A stretch of DNA of 64,000 nt from Polyangiaceae bacterium (lineage in GTDB: Bacteria; Myxococcota_A; Polyangia; Polyangiales; Polyangiaceae). Position numbers and translations under genes: made by a program. The notes beneath the pieces are model-generated. The model saw only the letters and a program-made list of their open reading frames with translations, searched no databases and was not told where the DNA came from. Within the stretch, counting starts at the first letter, position 1. Every line of letters starts with the position of its first letter. This document shows, piece by piece, positions 33,211-41,500 of this stretch. The stretch spans positions 62,001-126,000 of the forward strand of contig JAICTZ010000020.1 of assembly GCA_025936115.1 (NCBI GenBank), read 5' to 3'.

Positions 33211-33315
33211 GGAAGGAACCGCCAAGAGCGCCGAGGGGGAAGGAACAACCGCCAAGACGCCAAGAGCGCGGAGGGAGAGCGCGCCAGAGAGACGCCAAGG
33301 GGGAGACGCCAGGGA
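33211..33315. repeat. CGCCAAGA-type short repeats in an intergenic gap
   Basis: This purine-rich gap contains two longer copies starting GGAAGGAAC (33211 and 33240) and several CGCCAAG or CGCCAGAG units (33220, 33250, 33257, 33283, 33293, 33307). No gene is present. It is a cluster of short direct repeats, perhaps of dispersed-repeat type. Downstream, TATACT (33412-33417) lies 9 bp before the cytochrome ATG. Confidence 0.55.
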
Positions 33316-33426
33316 GCGAGGGCGAGATTTTTCGCAGCCCTGGTCGGAAAGAATGCACGTGAGTGCTTCATGGAGAGAGCGACACCCACTGGAGCGAAGT
33401 GCGGTGCGGGCTATACTTTCGCGCCA

Positions 33427-34824
33427 ATGCAGACTCGCGTCGCCGCCTCGCGCTTAGCAGGTTTGTCTCTGATCCTGATCGGTTGTGGGGGCGGAGGGAG
33501 CTCGGGGGGAGCGCCGCACTCGGGAAGTGCGGGGAGTCCCGGCTCGAGTGGAACGGCGGGAATGGCTGGAGGCACGCCGCTCGCTGGGTCGAGCGGTGGG
33601 AGCGGTATGGCAACGCAAGGCGGGAGCGGCGGGAGCGGCGGAGCGCCGGTCGCGGGAACGGGAGGAGACGGTGGTCATGCGGGCGCGGGTGCGGGTGGCG
33701 CCATCGGCGGACTCGGCGGCATGAGCGGGAGCGCGGGTGCAAACAGCGCGGGCGCGGCGAGTGGTGCGAGCGGCACGAGTGGTGCGAGCGGCACGAGCGG
33801 TGCGAGCGGCACGGCGGGCGCGGGCGGACTCGTCTACTCGGGGCCGGGCTGTAGCGTGCCCGTGCGGGAAAACGACGAACCGATGCTGCTATCGCAGACG
33901 GGCTGCGTCGATCCCACGGATCCGACCAAAGCTGCCAGCACGCTCGTGCCTTACGACGTGAATAGCCCGCTCTGGTCGGATGGCGCCGCCAAAGAGCGTT
34001 ACCTCTCACTGCCTACCGGCACGAAGATCCACGTCAAGGACTGCAGCGCGGAGCCCGACACGTGCAAATCGGTCGACGACGGCGGCACGGCCGAGGACGA
34101 AGGGCACTGGGATTTGCCGGTCGGCACCACGCTGGTGAAGGTGTTCTTGCTCGCCGGCGCGCGCATCGAAACCCGCCTCCTGATGCGCGTGACCGACACG
34201 CAGTGGCGCGGGTACAGCTACGAATGGAACGAGGCGGGCACGGACGCGACGCTGCTGCCCGACCAGAAGGACAAGGTCTTCGGCGCGCAGACCTGGCATT
34301 ACCCGAGCCGCTCGCAGTGCCTCGCGTGTCACACCGAGGGCGCGGGACGCTCGCTCGGCCCCACGACGGCGCAGATGAATCGCGACTATACGTACGCGGG
34401 CGGCTCCATGAACCAGCTCGACAAATTCGAAGCGCTCGGCGCGTTCGATCACGTGCCGCCGCGCATCGCGCCCTACCCTTCGCCGAGCGGCAACGCCGAC
34501 GTCGACGCCCGCGCCCGTTCGTATTTGCACGCCAACTGCGCGATTTGCCACCGGCCGGGCGCGACCGTGAGCGACATGGATTTGCGCTTCGAGACGCCGT
34601 TTGCCGACATGGCGCTCTGCAATCAGGTGATCACCGCGAACGAGGACGATCTCACGCTGCCGCGCATGCGCCTGGTTCCGGGCGATCCCACGAACTCGAG
34701 CCTCTCGTACCGGATGCACGCAAGCACGGGCCAACGCATGCCGAAGCTCGGTTCCAACGTCGTCGATGCGGACGGGACCGCGCTCATCGACCAGTGGATC
34801 ACGTCGATCACGTCGTGTCCGTGA
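33427..34824 (+). CDS. Diheme cytochrome c lipoprotein (SO_2930/HNE_0200-like)
   Basis: 465 residues. Lipobox LIGC (Cys19 or so) is followed by a Gly/Ser/Ala-rich linker of about 115 residues with SGASGTSGASGTSGASG-type repeats. The folded part opens with LVPYDVNSPLWSDGAAKERYLSLP, which resembles the HNE_0200 family. It holds two c-type haem sites, SQCLACHTEG and CAICHRPG. It should be exported, lipidated and able to carry electrons at the outer or inner membrane surface. Its neighbours are the PQQ genes on the opposite strand. The 3' end lies 30 bp from the end of pqqE. Confidence 0.88.
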   Translation: MQTRVAASRLAGLSLILIGCGGGGSSGGAPHSGSAGSPGSSGTAGMAGGTPLAGSSGGSGMATQGGSGGSGGAPVAGTGGDGGHAGAGAGGAIGGLGGMSGSAGANSAGAASGASGTSGASGTSGASGTAGAGGLVYSGPGCSVPVRENDEPMLLSQTGCVDPTDPTKAASTLVPYDVNSPLWSDGAAKERYLSLPTGTKIHVKDCSAEPDTCKSVDDGGTAEDEGHWDLPVGTTLVKVFLLAGARIETRLLMRVTDTQWRGYSYEWNEAGTDATLLPDQKDKVFGAQTWHYPSRSQCLACHTEGAGRSLGPTTAQMNRDYTYAGGSMNQLDKFEALGAFDHVPPRIAPYPSPSGNADVDARARSYLHANCAICHRPGATVSDMDLRFETPFADMALCNQVITANEDDLTLPRMRLVPGDPTNSSLSYRMHASTGQRMPKLGSNVVDADGTALIDQWITSITSCP

Positions 34825-34854
34825 GCTGCGCGGCGTACGTCGCGTGACGGAGAC

Positions 34855-35988
34855 TCAGCCCGCTGCGCGGCGCCGTAACTTGAGCAGCGGGCGCGGGGCC
34901 TCGGGCACAGGCTCGCTCCCGGCGTCCGCGCGCAGTCGCGCGGCGACGACGAGGTCGTGACGCGGCGCGTGGACGCACGCCGGATCCGTCGCGGTCACGT
35001 CGCCCGTGAGCGCGAGGGCTTGACAACGGCAGCCGCCGAAATCGATCGCGCGACGCTCGCAGCTGCGGCATGGCTCGGGCAGCCAGTCTTCGCCGCGGAA
35101 CGCGCGAAAAGCCGGACTTTCGTGCCAAATCGCCGGGAGCGCGTGCTCGCGCACGTTTTGCCACTCGAGCGTCGTGATGCTCGTCGCCTGGTGGCACGGC
35201 AGCGCGAGGCCGTTCGGCGTGACGACGAGGTAACGACGCGCCCAGCCGTCCATGCAGGCGCGCGGGAGATCCGCATAGTAGTCCGGCAGCACGAACAGCA
35301 CCTCGATGCGGCCGCGCAGTCGCTCGGCGGCCTCGCGCGCCACGCGGCGTGCCTCTTCGAGCGCGGACCGCGACGGCAAGAGCGCGGCGCGGTTCTCGAG
35401 CGCCCAGCCGAGGTACTGCGTGTTCGCGAGCTCGAGTCGCGTCGCGCCGAGCTCCTCGGCGAGCGCGACGAACGCGGGGACGCGGGCGATGTTGCCGCGA
35501 TGGAGCACGACGTTCAACGTGAGCGGCAAGCCGAGCGAGCGCGCAGTGGCCGCCGTACGGAGCTTGGACTCGTTCGCGTCGCGTCCCGCGATCCAGGCGG
35601 CGCCGCCCGCGTCCGTGTCCTGCACCGAGAGCTGGAGGCTGTCGAGTCCGGCTCTCGTCAAGCGCTCGAGCCGGGCAGCGTCGGCGGGGATGCCGCTCGT
35701 GATGAGGTTCACGTAGAGCTCGCTCGCGCGAGCTTCTGCCACGAGCGCTTCGAGATCGGAGCGCGCGAGCGGTTCGCCACCGCTCAAATTCACCTGCAAC
35801 ACGCCGAGCTCGGCGGCCTCGCGAAAGACGCGGCCCCACGTGGCCGTGTCGAGCTCCGTGCTCGCGTCACCGAGCTCGAGAGGGTTCGAGCAGTAGGCGC
35901 ACGCGAGCGGACAGCGGTAGGTGAGCTCGGCGACGAGCGCGTAGGGGCGCGGCGCCGGCGTCACGAGCGGTTCGCCAGCGCTGGTCAC
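34855..35988 (-). CDS. pqqE: PQQ biosynthesis radical SAM protein PqqE
   Basis: 377 residues from the GTG overlapping the pqqD stop (GTGA). The radical SAM motif is CPLACAYC (Cx3Cx2C). The SAM-binding region includes LQVNLSGGEPLARSDL. The C-terminal SPASM-type Cys set is CMDGW, CRSCERRAIDFGGCRC. PqqE forms the carbon-carbon link between the Glu and Tyr side chains of PqqA, with PqqD presenting the peptide. It is the last gene of pqqABCDE. Confidence 0.95.
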   Translation of the reverse strand: MTSAGEPLVTPAPRPYALVAELTYRCPLACAYCSNPLELGDASTELDTATWGRVFREAAELGVLQVNLSGGEPLARSDLEALVAEARASELYVNLITSGIPADAARLERLTRAGLDSLQLSVQDTDAGGAAWIAGRDANESKLRTAATARSLGLPLTLNVVLHRGNIARVPAFVALAEELGATRLELANTQYLGWALENRAALLPSRSALEEARRVAREAAERLRGRIEVLFVLPDYYADLPRACMDGWARRYLVVTPNGLALPCHQATSITTLEWQNVREHALPAIWHESPAFRAFRGEDWLPEPCRSCERRAIDFGGCRCQALALTGDVTATDPACVHAPRHDLVVAARLRADAGSEPVPEAPRPLLKLRRRAAG

Positions 35989-36269
35989 GAGCGCGTTACC
36001 TCGAGCAAGCCGCGCGCGTCGAGGGCGTTCAGAAAGTCGAGCACGTCGCGTTCGATCACGGCGCGCGGCGCATCGCTCACTCGCGCGGCGACGAGCTCGA
36101 TGAGCTCGCCGACACCCCGCGTCTCGACGCACAGCTCCGCAATGCGCGCCCCGCTCTCGTTGAGCTCGAGGCCGCGTTCGGGATAGAGCAAGACGACTTT
36201 GCCCGAGCGTCGATCGAAGCGAAGCCGAACCCGCGCTGCCAGGCGCACGCGAGCTTTCGCGTCGATCAT
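35985..36269 (-). CDS. pqqD: PQQ biosynthesis peptide chaperone PqqD
   Basis: 94 residues from ATG 36269, overlapping the pqqC stop (ATGA). The small winged-helix fold RRE type shows VRLRFDRRSGKVVLLYPERG, LELNESGARIAELC and a C-terminal helical part (ERDVLDFLNALDARGLLE). PqqD binds PqqA and delivers it to PqqE. The length fits the family. Confidence 0.93.
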   Translation of the reverse strand: MIDAKARVRLAARVRLRFDRRSGKVVLLYPERGLELNESGARIAELCVETRGVGELIELVAARVSDAPRAVIERDVLDFLNALDARGLLEVTRS

Positions 36270-37006
36270 GGCGGCGCGCTCGGCGTGACGGGCGACGGCG
36301 CGGTCGGGCCTCCCGTCGCGCTCGCGACGCAATCGACGAGGTGCCAGAGGATCTCCGCTTTTCGCACGAGCGCCGCGACGCACTGGTCCTGGAGCTCACG
36401 CGAGCCCGCGTGCGTGACGACGAACGCGAGTCCGAACTCCCCGTCGCGGCGCGCGCGCGGCACGCGGCTGCGAAAATACGCGAGCGCCTCGGCGCCGACC
36501 CACGGGTAGTGCTGCTCCCACGCGGCAATGCGTTTCGACATCAAATCCGGCGCGAACATCTCCGTGAGCGAGGAAGCGACCGCGACGACGAGCGGACTTT
36601 CGCGGCAGAGCGTGACGTACGCATCGCACGCGAAGCGCACCCCGGGGAGCACGCTCCCGAGACTCGCGACCTCGGCGCGTTCGAGGCCGACCGCCTCGGC
36701 GAGCCTGAGCCAGAGCTCGAGCCCGCCGTCCTTGCCGTTCTCGTCGCGCCCGTCGTGATCACGCACGCGCTCGATCCAAATCCGGCGAAACGCGGCGTCC
36801 TCGGTCTTCGACAGAATGATCGCGTCTTTGATCGGAATGCGCGTCTGATAGTAAAAGCGATTGAGCGTCCAGGCGGCGAGCTGCTCGCGGCTGAGCCCGC
36901 CCGCGTGCATGAGCTCGTGAAACGGGTGCTGGTCGTGATAGCGGCGCTGGCCTTCCGCGCGCAGGCGCGCGACGAACTCCTCCTTGCCGAGCAGCGTGTT
37001 GGACAT
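36266..37006 (-). CDS. pqqC: Pyrroloquinoline-quinone synthase PqqC
   Basis: 246 residues from ATG 37006; a TTG at 37012 is possible. It is all-helical with a haem-oxygenase-like fold. Family marks: HPFHELMHAGGLSREQL, NRFYYQTRIPIKDAIILS, RVRDHDG, HYPWVGAEALAYFRSR. The cofactor-free enzyme closes the ring and oxidises the intermediate to PQQ with O2. The C-terminal extension (VASATGGPTAPSPVTPSAPP) is not typical. It lies 2 bp after pqqB. Confidence 0.95.
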   Translation of the reverse strand: MSNTLLGKEEFVARLRAEGQRRYHDQHPFHELMHAGGLSREQLAAWTLNRFYYQTRIPIKDAIILSKTEDAAFRRIWIERVRDHDGRDENGKDGGLELWLRLAEAVGLERAEVASLGSVLPGVRFACDAYVTLCRESPLVVAVASSLTEMFAPDLMSKRIAAWEQHYPWVGAEALAYFRSRVPRARRDGEFGLAFVVTHAGSRELQDQCVAALVRKAEILWHLVDCVASATGGPTAPSPVTPSAPP

Positions 37007-37008
37007 GC

Positions 37009-37911
37009 TCAACACGCGAGCTCGAGGCCGTCGAACGCGACTTCGACCCCTGCGCGCTCGAGCGTGCGCCGTTCCTCGCCGTCCTCGCGCAGCACGGGGT
37101 TGGTGTTGTTCACGTGGATCAAATAGCGCCGGCCGGGATGACGCGCGAGCAGCCCGAGACTCCCCTCGCTTCCACCCGTCGGCCAGTGCGCCATGTCCTC
37201 GGCGCGGCGCGTGCCGAGCCCGGCGCGGATCAGCTCGTCGCTCGACCAGAACGTGCCGTCGAAAAACACGACGCTCGCCCCCTCGAGCGCGCGTGACAGC
37301 GCCTCCGAAGGTCCCGCGACGCCCGAGAAATAAGCGAGCCTGCCGCCGCTCCGCGTGTCGCGAATGACGAACCCGACGTTGTCGCCTGCCGAGGGCGTGC
37401 GCCGTCCCTCGAGGTGGAGCGCCACCTTGCCGGGCACGGCGACCGCCGTCACCCGCAGCGTGCCGTCACCGAGCGGCTGCTCCTCCCCGAGCGCAAAGTG
37501 TTGCCACGTCACCTGACCCGGAAAGCGCTCGAGGGTGCGATAGAGCACGTTGTCCCGAGCGATACCGTCGCGAACGCTTTCGGTCGCGTGCACCACGAGC
37601 GGGTGCGACTCGCGCAGCGAGAACAACCCGAGGCAGTGATCCAAATCGCCGTTCGTGAGCAAGAGCCCGGCGATCGGCGAATGCCGCGGAGCGCGCGGCC
37701 ACAGCCGCTCGAACGACTCGATCTGGGACCGAATCTCGGGCGAGGCGTTGATCAGAAACCACGCGTCGCCATCGGCGCTCACGGCGACCGATTCCTGCGT
37801 GCGCGCACGAAAGGTGGAGCTGCCGGCTCGGACCGCGCGGCAGTTGTCACAACCGCAATTCCACTGCGGAAAGCCGCCGCCCGCCGCGGAACCGAGGACG
37901 CGGATCAGCAC
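37009..37911 (-). CDS. pqqB: PQQ biosynthesis protein PqqB
   Basis: 300 residues from GTG 37911, 13 bp after pqqA. Metallo-beta-lactamase fold: VLGSAAGGGFPQWNC, CDNCRAVRAG, LLTNGDLDHCLGL, VVFFDGTFWSSDELI, HVNNTNPVL. The canonical HxHxDH zinc motif is altered to NGDLDH, as usual in PqqB. It acts as an iron-dependent hydroxylase on the PqqE product, or supports PQQ release, according to published proposals. Confidence 0.95.
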   Translation of the reverse strand: MLIRVLGSAAGGGFPQWNCGCDNCRAVRAGSSTFRARTQESVAVSADGDAWFLINASPEIRSQIESFERLWPRAPRHSPIAGLLLTNGDLDHCLGLFSLRESHPLVVHATESVRDGIARDNVLYRTLERFPGQVTWQHFALGEEQPLGDGTLRVTAVAVPGKVALHLEGRRTPSAGDNVGFVIRDTRSGGRLAYFSGVAGPSEALSRALEGASVVFFDGTFWSSDELIRAGLGTRRAEDMAHWPTGGSEGSLGLLARHPGRRYLIHVNNTNPVLREDGEERRTLERAGVEVAFDGLELAC

Positions 37912-37924
37912 GAGACCCGGCTTG

Positions 37925-38068
37925 TCAGCGCTCGAGCACGGCGCCGTTCGGCGACACTTCCTCGGAAGCGATCGGCTCGGACGGTTCGCGATCGTCGAAG
38001 TCGGGATTGTAGCCGCCGATCTCGGCATTCATGTTGATCTCGACGAACGAAGGAGTTTCCCAGCTCAT
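37925..38068 (-). CDS. pqqA: PQQ precursor peptide PqqA
   Basis: 47 residues from ATG 38068. It has the precursor motif AEIGGY with Glu16 and Tyr20, exactly the spacing (ExxxY) and positions of the pair that PqqE cross-links. The typical PqqA ends shortly after Tyr20; here an acidic extension of 27 residues (NPDFDDREPSEPIASEEVSP and more) follows. The upstream 349-bp gap holds several strong hairpins. It is the first gene of pqqABCDE, followed by pqqB after 13 bp. Confidence 0.9.
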   Translation of the reverse strand: MSWETPSFVEINMNAEIGGYNPDFDDREPSEPIASEEVSPNGAVLER

Positions 38069-38241
38069 GCGAGAAGCATTACGCGCGGCGGCGGGTGCGT
38101 CAACCGCGCGAAGCGCCTGAAAAATGTGTGCGGGAGCGCTCGGCGAACCGAGGAAATCCCGCACGGGAGTGGCACGGAATGTTCCGCCGGCGCTAGAGCG
38201 ACAAACGGTTTCGGCCTAGGTGAATCTTCGAGAAGGTTCGA

Positions 38242-38362
38242 CGGGCGGTGAGCCCGCGTGGGGGAAGGCTCCGCCGAACTTGCTTCGGCGGAGGGGGGCG
38301 GCGCGTGCCGCCCCCACGAACAAGGCTAGAACGCCGAGCAGTCAAACTGATCGGCGTTCTAG
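38242..38362. repeat. Cluster of four hairpins upstream of pqqA
   Basis: Four perfect dyads lie side by side: CGGGC/GCCCG (38242-38256); CTCCGCCGAA/TTCGGCGGAG with 5-base loop (38269-38293); GGGGGCGGC/GCCGCCCCC with 4-base loop (38294-38315); CTAGAACGCCGA/TCGGCGTTCTAG with 13-base loop (38326-38362). No T-run follows. The rest of the gap 38069-38416 has no gene. It could be a REP-like element, a leader structure for pqqA (minus) or for the beta-propeller gene (plus), or an insulator. Confidence 0.75.
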
Positions 38363-38416
38363 AGCTCGAGGCTCGGATTGCGGTGGAGTGCCGGCGATGG
38401 CAAGTCGCCGATCTCC

Positions 38417-39484
38417 ATGCATCTCAAGCGAATCTCGCGCGGAGCAGCCCGGGGCGCGCGTGTGCTGCTTTGCCTCACGGCACTGGCGGCCGTGTCGGCG
38501 TGCGGACGCGCCCATTCCGAGCTCTATGTGAGTGCCGAGGACAGCGGCGAAGTGCTCGTCGTCGATGCCGACCGAGGTGAGGTCACGGCGCACATCGCCG
38601 TCGGCAAGCGGCCGCGCGGCATGAAGCTCTCCCACGACGGTAAGCTCCTTTACGTTGCGCTCTCCGGCTCGCCGCGCGGAGGGCCGGGCGTCGACGAATC
38701 GAAGCTGCCACCGGCCGACCGCAGCGCCGACGGCATCGGCGTCATCGAGCTCGGCAGCCGCAAGCTCCTGCGCACGCTGCCGAGCGGCCAAGATCCCGAA
38801 GCGTTCGACCTTTCGCCCGACGACAAGACGCTCTTCGTATCGAACGAAGAGACGGCGGAGATGAGCGTGCTCGACCTCGTGAGCGGCACGATTCGGGCAA
38901 AAGTAGCGGTGGGGCGCGAGCCGGAGGGCGTGAGCGTGCGACCGGACGGCAACGCCGTGTACGTGACGTCCGAAGGTGACAGCGCGGTGTTCGCGGTCGA
39001 TACGCACTCGCTCAATGTGCTCGCCCGTATCCCGACGGGGCCGCGCCCGCGCGCCGTCGCTTTCTCCAAGGACGGCGCCGTCGGCTTCGTCACCTGCGAG
39101 AACGGCGGCGTCGTTACCGTCTTCGATACGGCAAAAAACGCCGTGACCGGCAGCATCCCGCTCGCAGCCGGCGCCGAAAACGGTCCGCCCATGCGGCCCA
39201 TGGGCGCCGTGCTCGCGCCCGACGGACGCACTCTTTACGTCTCGACGGGACGCGCCGGCTCCGTCGCCGTCATCGACACAGGCGCGCGCCGCGTCACGCG
39301 CCAATTCGAAAAAGTGGGCGCGCGTCCGTGGGGTATCGGCGTGAGCGCCGACGGCAAGCGCGTCTTCACCGCGAACGGCCCGTCCAACGACGTGTCCGTC
39401 ATCGACAGCGCGACGGGCCAAGTCGAAAAGCGCATCGCGGCGCCGCGCCTACCGTGGGGCGTCGTCGTCGCTGCGAAGCACTAA
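38417..39484 (+). CDS. YVTN-type beta-propeller lipoprotein, PQQ-associated type
   Basis: 355 residues from ATG 38417. The signal peptide ends in lipobox VSAC. Six or seven YVTN-like blades follow (LYVSAEDSGEVLVVDADRGE, LFVSNEETAEMSVLDLVSG, VYVTSEGDSAVFAVDTHS, LYVSTGRAGSVAVIDTG). Sequence and location fit TIGR03866, the family often found near pqq genes and PQQ-dependent catabolism. No enzymatic residues are known for the family; binding or scaffolding in the periplasm is likely. It is convergent with the quinoprotein-like gene. Confidence 0.88.
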   Translation: MHLKRISRGAARGARVLLCLTALAAVSACGRAHSELYVSAEDSGEVLVVDADRGEVTAHIAVGKRPRGMKLSHDGKLLYVALSGSPRGGPGVDESKLPPADRSADGIGVIELGSRKLLRTLPSGQDPEAFDLSPDDKTLFVSNEETAEMSVLDLVSGTIRAKVAVGREPEGVSVRPDGNAVYVTSEGDSAVFAVDTHSLNVLARIPTGPRPRAVAFSKDGAVGFVTCENGGVVTVFDTAKNAVTGSIPLAAGAENGPPMRPMGAVLAPDGRTLYVSTGRAGSVAVIDTGARRVTRQFEKVGARPWGIGVSADGKRVFTANGPSNDVSVIDSATGQVEKRIAAPRLPWGVVVAAKH

Positions 39485-39506
39485 CGCCCTGCCCGCAGCA
39501 TGAGCC

Positions 39507-39528
39507 GGGCGCCGTCGAGGCGGCGCCC
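39507..39528. terminator. Hairpin between convergent genes, candidate bidirectional terminator
   Basis: GGGCGCCG and CGGCGCCC form a perfect 8-bp GC stem with 6-base loop, in the 60-bp gap between two convergent stop codons. No T-run follows on either strand, so it would need Rho or act as an mRNA 3'-end stabiliser. Confidence 0.45.
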
Positions 39529-39544
39529 CTGCCTCTCGCGTTGC

Positions 39545-41500
39545 TCAGGGCTTCAGCGCGTAAACCTGCGAGTTCGACGCGACGAAGATGCGGCCCTTTG
39601 CGACGATCGGCGTCTGGATCGTCTGCACGGTGCCGAGCGCCGTCGCCACATCCACCACGCTCTTACCGGTGTCGCCGTCGAGGCCGTGGAGCTTGTTGTC
39701 GTTGCCGACGGCCCACACGATCGCGTTCGCGCCCGAGCTATCCGTCATGGTCACGCTCGGCGAGCCCGTGCTCGACGTGCCGCCGCACCACGCCATCGAC
39801 ATCACGGGCGGGCTCGCAGCGCTGATCTTGAAGGCGGTGAGTCCTCCGGACTGGCCTTGCGGGCAACCGCTGCCGCCGCCCTTGAACACCACGTAGCTTG
39901 CCGTCGCCGTGCGATAGCCGGCCATGGCGTTGATGATCTGGCTACTGGACACCTTGAGCTTCTGGATCGGCGTCGCATCCATGCCGCCGAGGTTGGTGCG
40001 ATCGAGCAAGTAGGCGTTGCCGTCCTTGCCGAGGCTCACGATGACCTTCGAAGGCGTCGCGCCGGGGATGTCGAGCAGGATCGGCGACGTGCCGCCCATG
40101 TCCTGATCGGCGTCGTCGAGCGCAATCCAGTTCGACGGCAGGAAGAAGTCCGTGGTCGACGACATGGCGGGCGCCATGAGGCTCGTCGCAAACTTGTAGA
40201 CCGTCTCGCTGTCGCCCCAGGCGCCGCCGCCGTCGCCGGAGCTCGAGTTCGGACCGGCCGAGGCCGACGACTTCGAGTTACCCGTCGCGAAGAACAACGA
40301 CGTGCCATCCGAAGCGAGCCCGCTCGAGCCCCAAATCGCGCCGCCGATGGCGCGCGTGGCCCACGCCGAGACCGCTTGAGTCGCCGGGTCGATCCCGACG
40401 ACCCAGCCATGATAGTCGCCGCAATCACCGACGTGACCGCCGAACGGCATGAACACCTTGCCGCCGACGAGCGCCAGCGCCGCGCGTTGCTTCTGCGACT
40501 GAGAAGCGAAGGTGATGCTGCCTGACTTGGCGGTGCCGCTCACGGGAACCGGCCAGCCCTGGAGCTCGGCGCCCGTGTCGGCGTTGATGGCGTGCGCGGT
40601 GTGCTTCGGCTCGGACGTCGCCGAGACGAAATAAATGGTGCGCGAAGCGGCGTCGATCACGGGCGTACCGGTGATGCCCATGCCGCCGTTATCGGAGAAG
40701 CTGCCGCACGGGTTGCCGGCAACGGGAGTGCCGAACGACTTCGTCCACGTCTGCATGCCGGTCGTGGCGTCGAACGCGTACACTTTGTTGGCGTCGGTGA
40801 AGACATAGACCTGATCCGGCTTGCCACCCGCACCGACGAGGTAGAGCGGCTGCGCGTAGACCTTGTCCGCGCTGAACGTGCCCGCAAAGCTCGAATCGAC
40901 CGCCAGCGTCTTCGCCGCGTCTACGGTGAACGCCGCGTCGACGTAGACGCCGTCGCGCGCCGAGTCGTTGTGATGCTGCAAGACGCCTTGGTAGTCGGAC
41001 GAAGAGCCGCTGCTGCCGCCCGCTCCGCTGCCCGCCGAGCTGCCGCCTGCGCCGCTACCTGCGCCGCCACCCATCGCCGAGCTGCCGCCCCTGGCACCCG
41101 CACCTGCGGAGCCGCCGGTTGCGTTCGAGCCGCCGGTTGCGTTCGAGCCGCCGGTCGCGTTCGAGCCGCCGGTCGCGTTCGAGCCGCCGGTCGCGTTCGA
41201 GCCACCCGTGGCGTTGGAGCCGCCGGTTGCGTTGGAGCCGCCGGTCGCGTTGGAGCCACCGGTCGCGTTCGAGCCACCGGTTGCGTTCGAGCCGCCGGTG
41301 CCGCTACCGCCCGTGCCGGTGCCACCCGTTGCGGGTGCGCTGCCGCCTGTCGCACCCGAGCCACCGGTTGCGGCACCGGTCCCGCCGGTCACACCGTTGC
41401 CGGCACCGGTTCCAGCAGCGCCTGAATCGTCATCGGAGCCCTTCGAGCCGCAGGCAGCGAGGGGGAGGAGGAGCAAGAGAGAAAGAGCGCGTCCGTTCAC
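39545..41500 (-). CDS. Quinoprotein-like beta-propeller lipoprotein with NATGGS repeats
   Basis: 651 residues from GTG 41500. The lipobox LAAC is followed by a low-complexity linker to about residue 175, including ten NATGGS hexapeptides. The beta-propeller part has PQQ/WD-like blades (VYVFTDANKVYAFDATTGMQ, SRTIYFVSATSEPKHTAHAI, AYLLDRTNLGGM, KGRIFVASNSQVYALKP). It resembles quinoprotein dehydrogenase propellers and BamB in fold. The Trp-docking and catalytic Asp/Ca sites of true PQQ enzymes are not visible by eye, so cofactor binding is not established. It sits beside the pqq genes and the diheme cytochrome. Confidence 0.8.
   Translation of the reverse strand: MNGRALSLLLLLPLAACGSKGSDDDSGAAGTGAGNGVTGGTGAATGGSGATGGSAPATGGTGTGGSGTGGSNATGGSNATGGSNATGGSNATGGSNATGGSNATGGSNATGGSNATGGSNATGGSNATGGSAGAGARGGSSAMGGGAGSGAGGSSAGSGAGGSSGSSSDYQGVLQHHNDSARDGVYVDAAFTVDAAKTLAVDSSFAGTFSADKVYAQPLYLVGAGGKPDQVYVFTDANKVYAFDATTGMQTWTKSFGTPVAGNPCGSFSDNGGMGITGTPVIDAASRTIYFVSATSEPKHTAHAINADTGAELQGWPVPVSGTAKSGSITFASQSQKQRAALALVGGKVFMPFGGHVGDCGDYHGWVVGIDPATQAVSAWATRAIGGAIWGSSGLASDGTSLFFATGNSKSSASAGPNSSSGDGGGAWGDSETVYKFATSLMAPAMSSTTDFFLPSNWIALDDADQDMGGTSPILLDIPGATPSKVIVSLGKDGNAYLLDRTNLGGMDATPIQKLKVSSSQIINAMAGYRTATASYVVFKGGGSGCPQGQSGGLTAFKISAASPPVMSMAWCGGTSSTGSPSVTMTDSSGANAIVWAVGNDNKLHGLDGDTGKSVVDVATALGTVQTIQTPIVAKGRIFVASNSQVYALKP
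41121..41300 (-). repeat. Ten 18-bp tandem repeats in the beta-propeller lipoprotein gene
   Basis: Ten in-frame 18-bp units, differing by a few third-position bases, encode NATGGS repeats in the linker. Their near identity makes copy-number change by slippage likely while keeping the frame. Confidence 0.95.
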
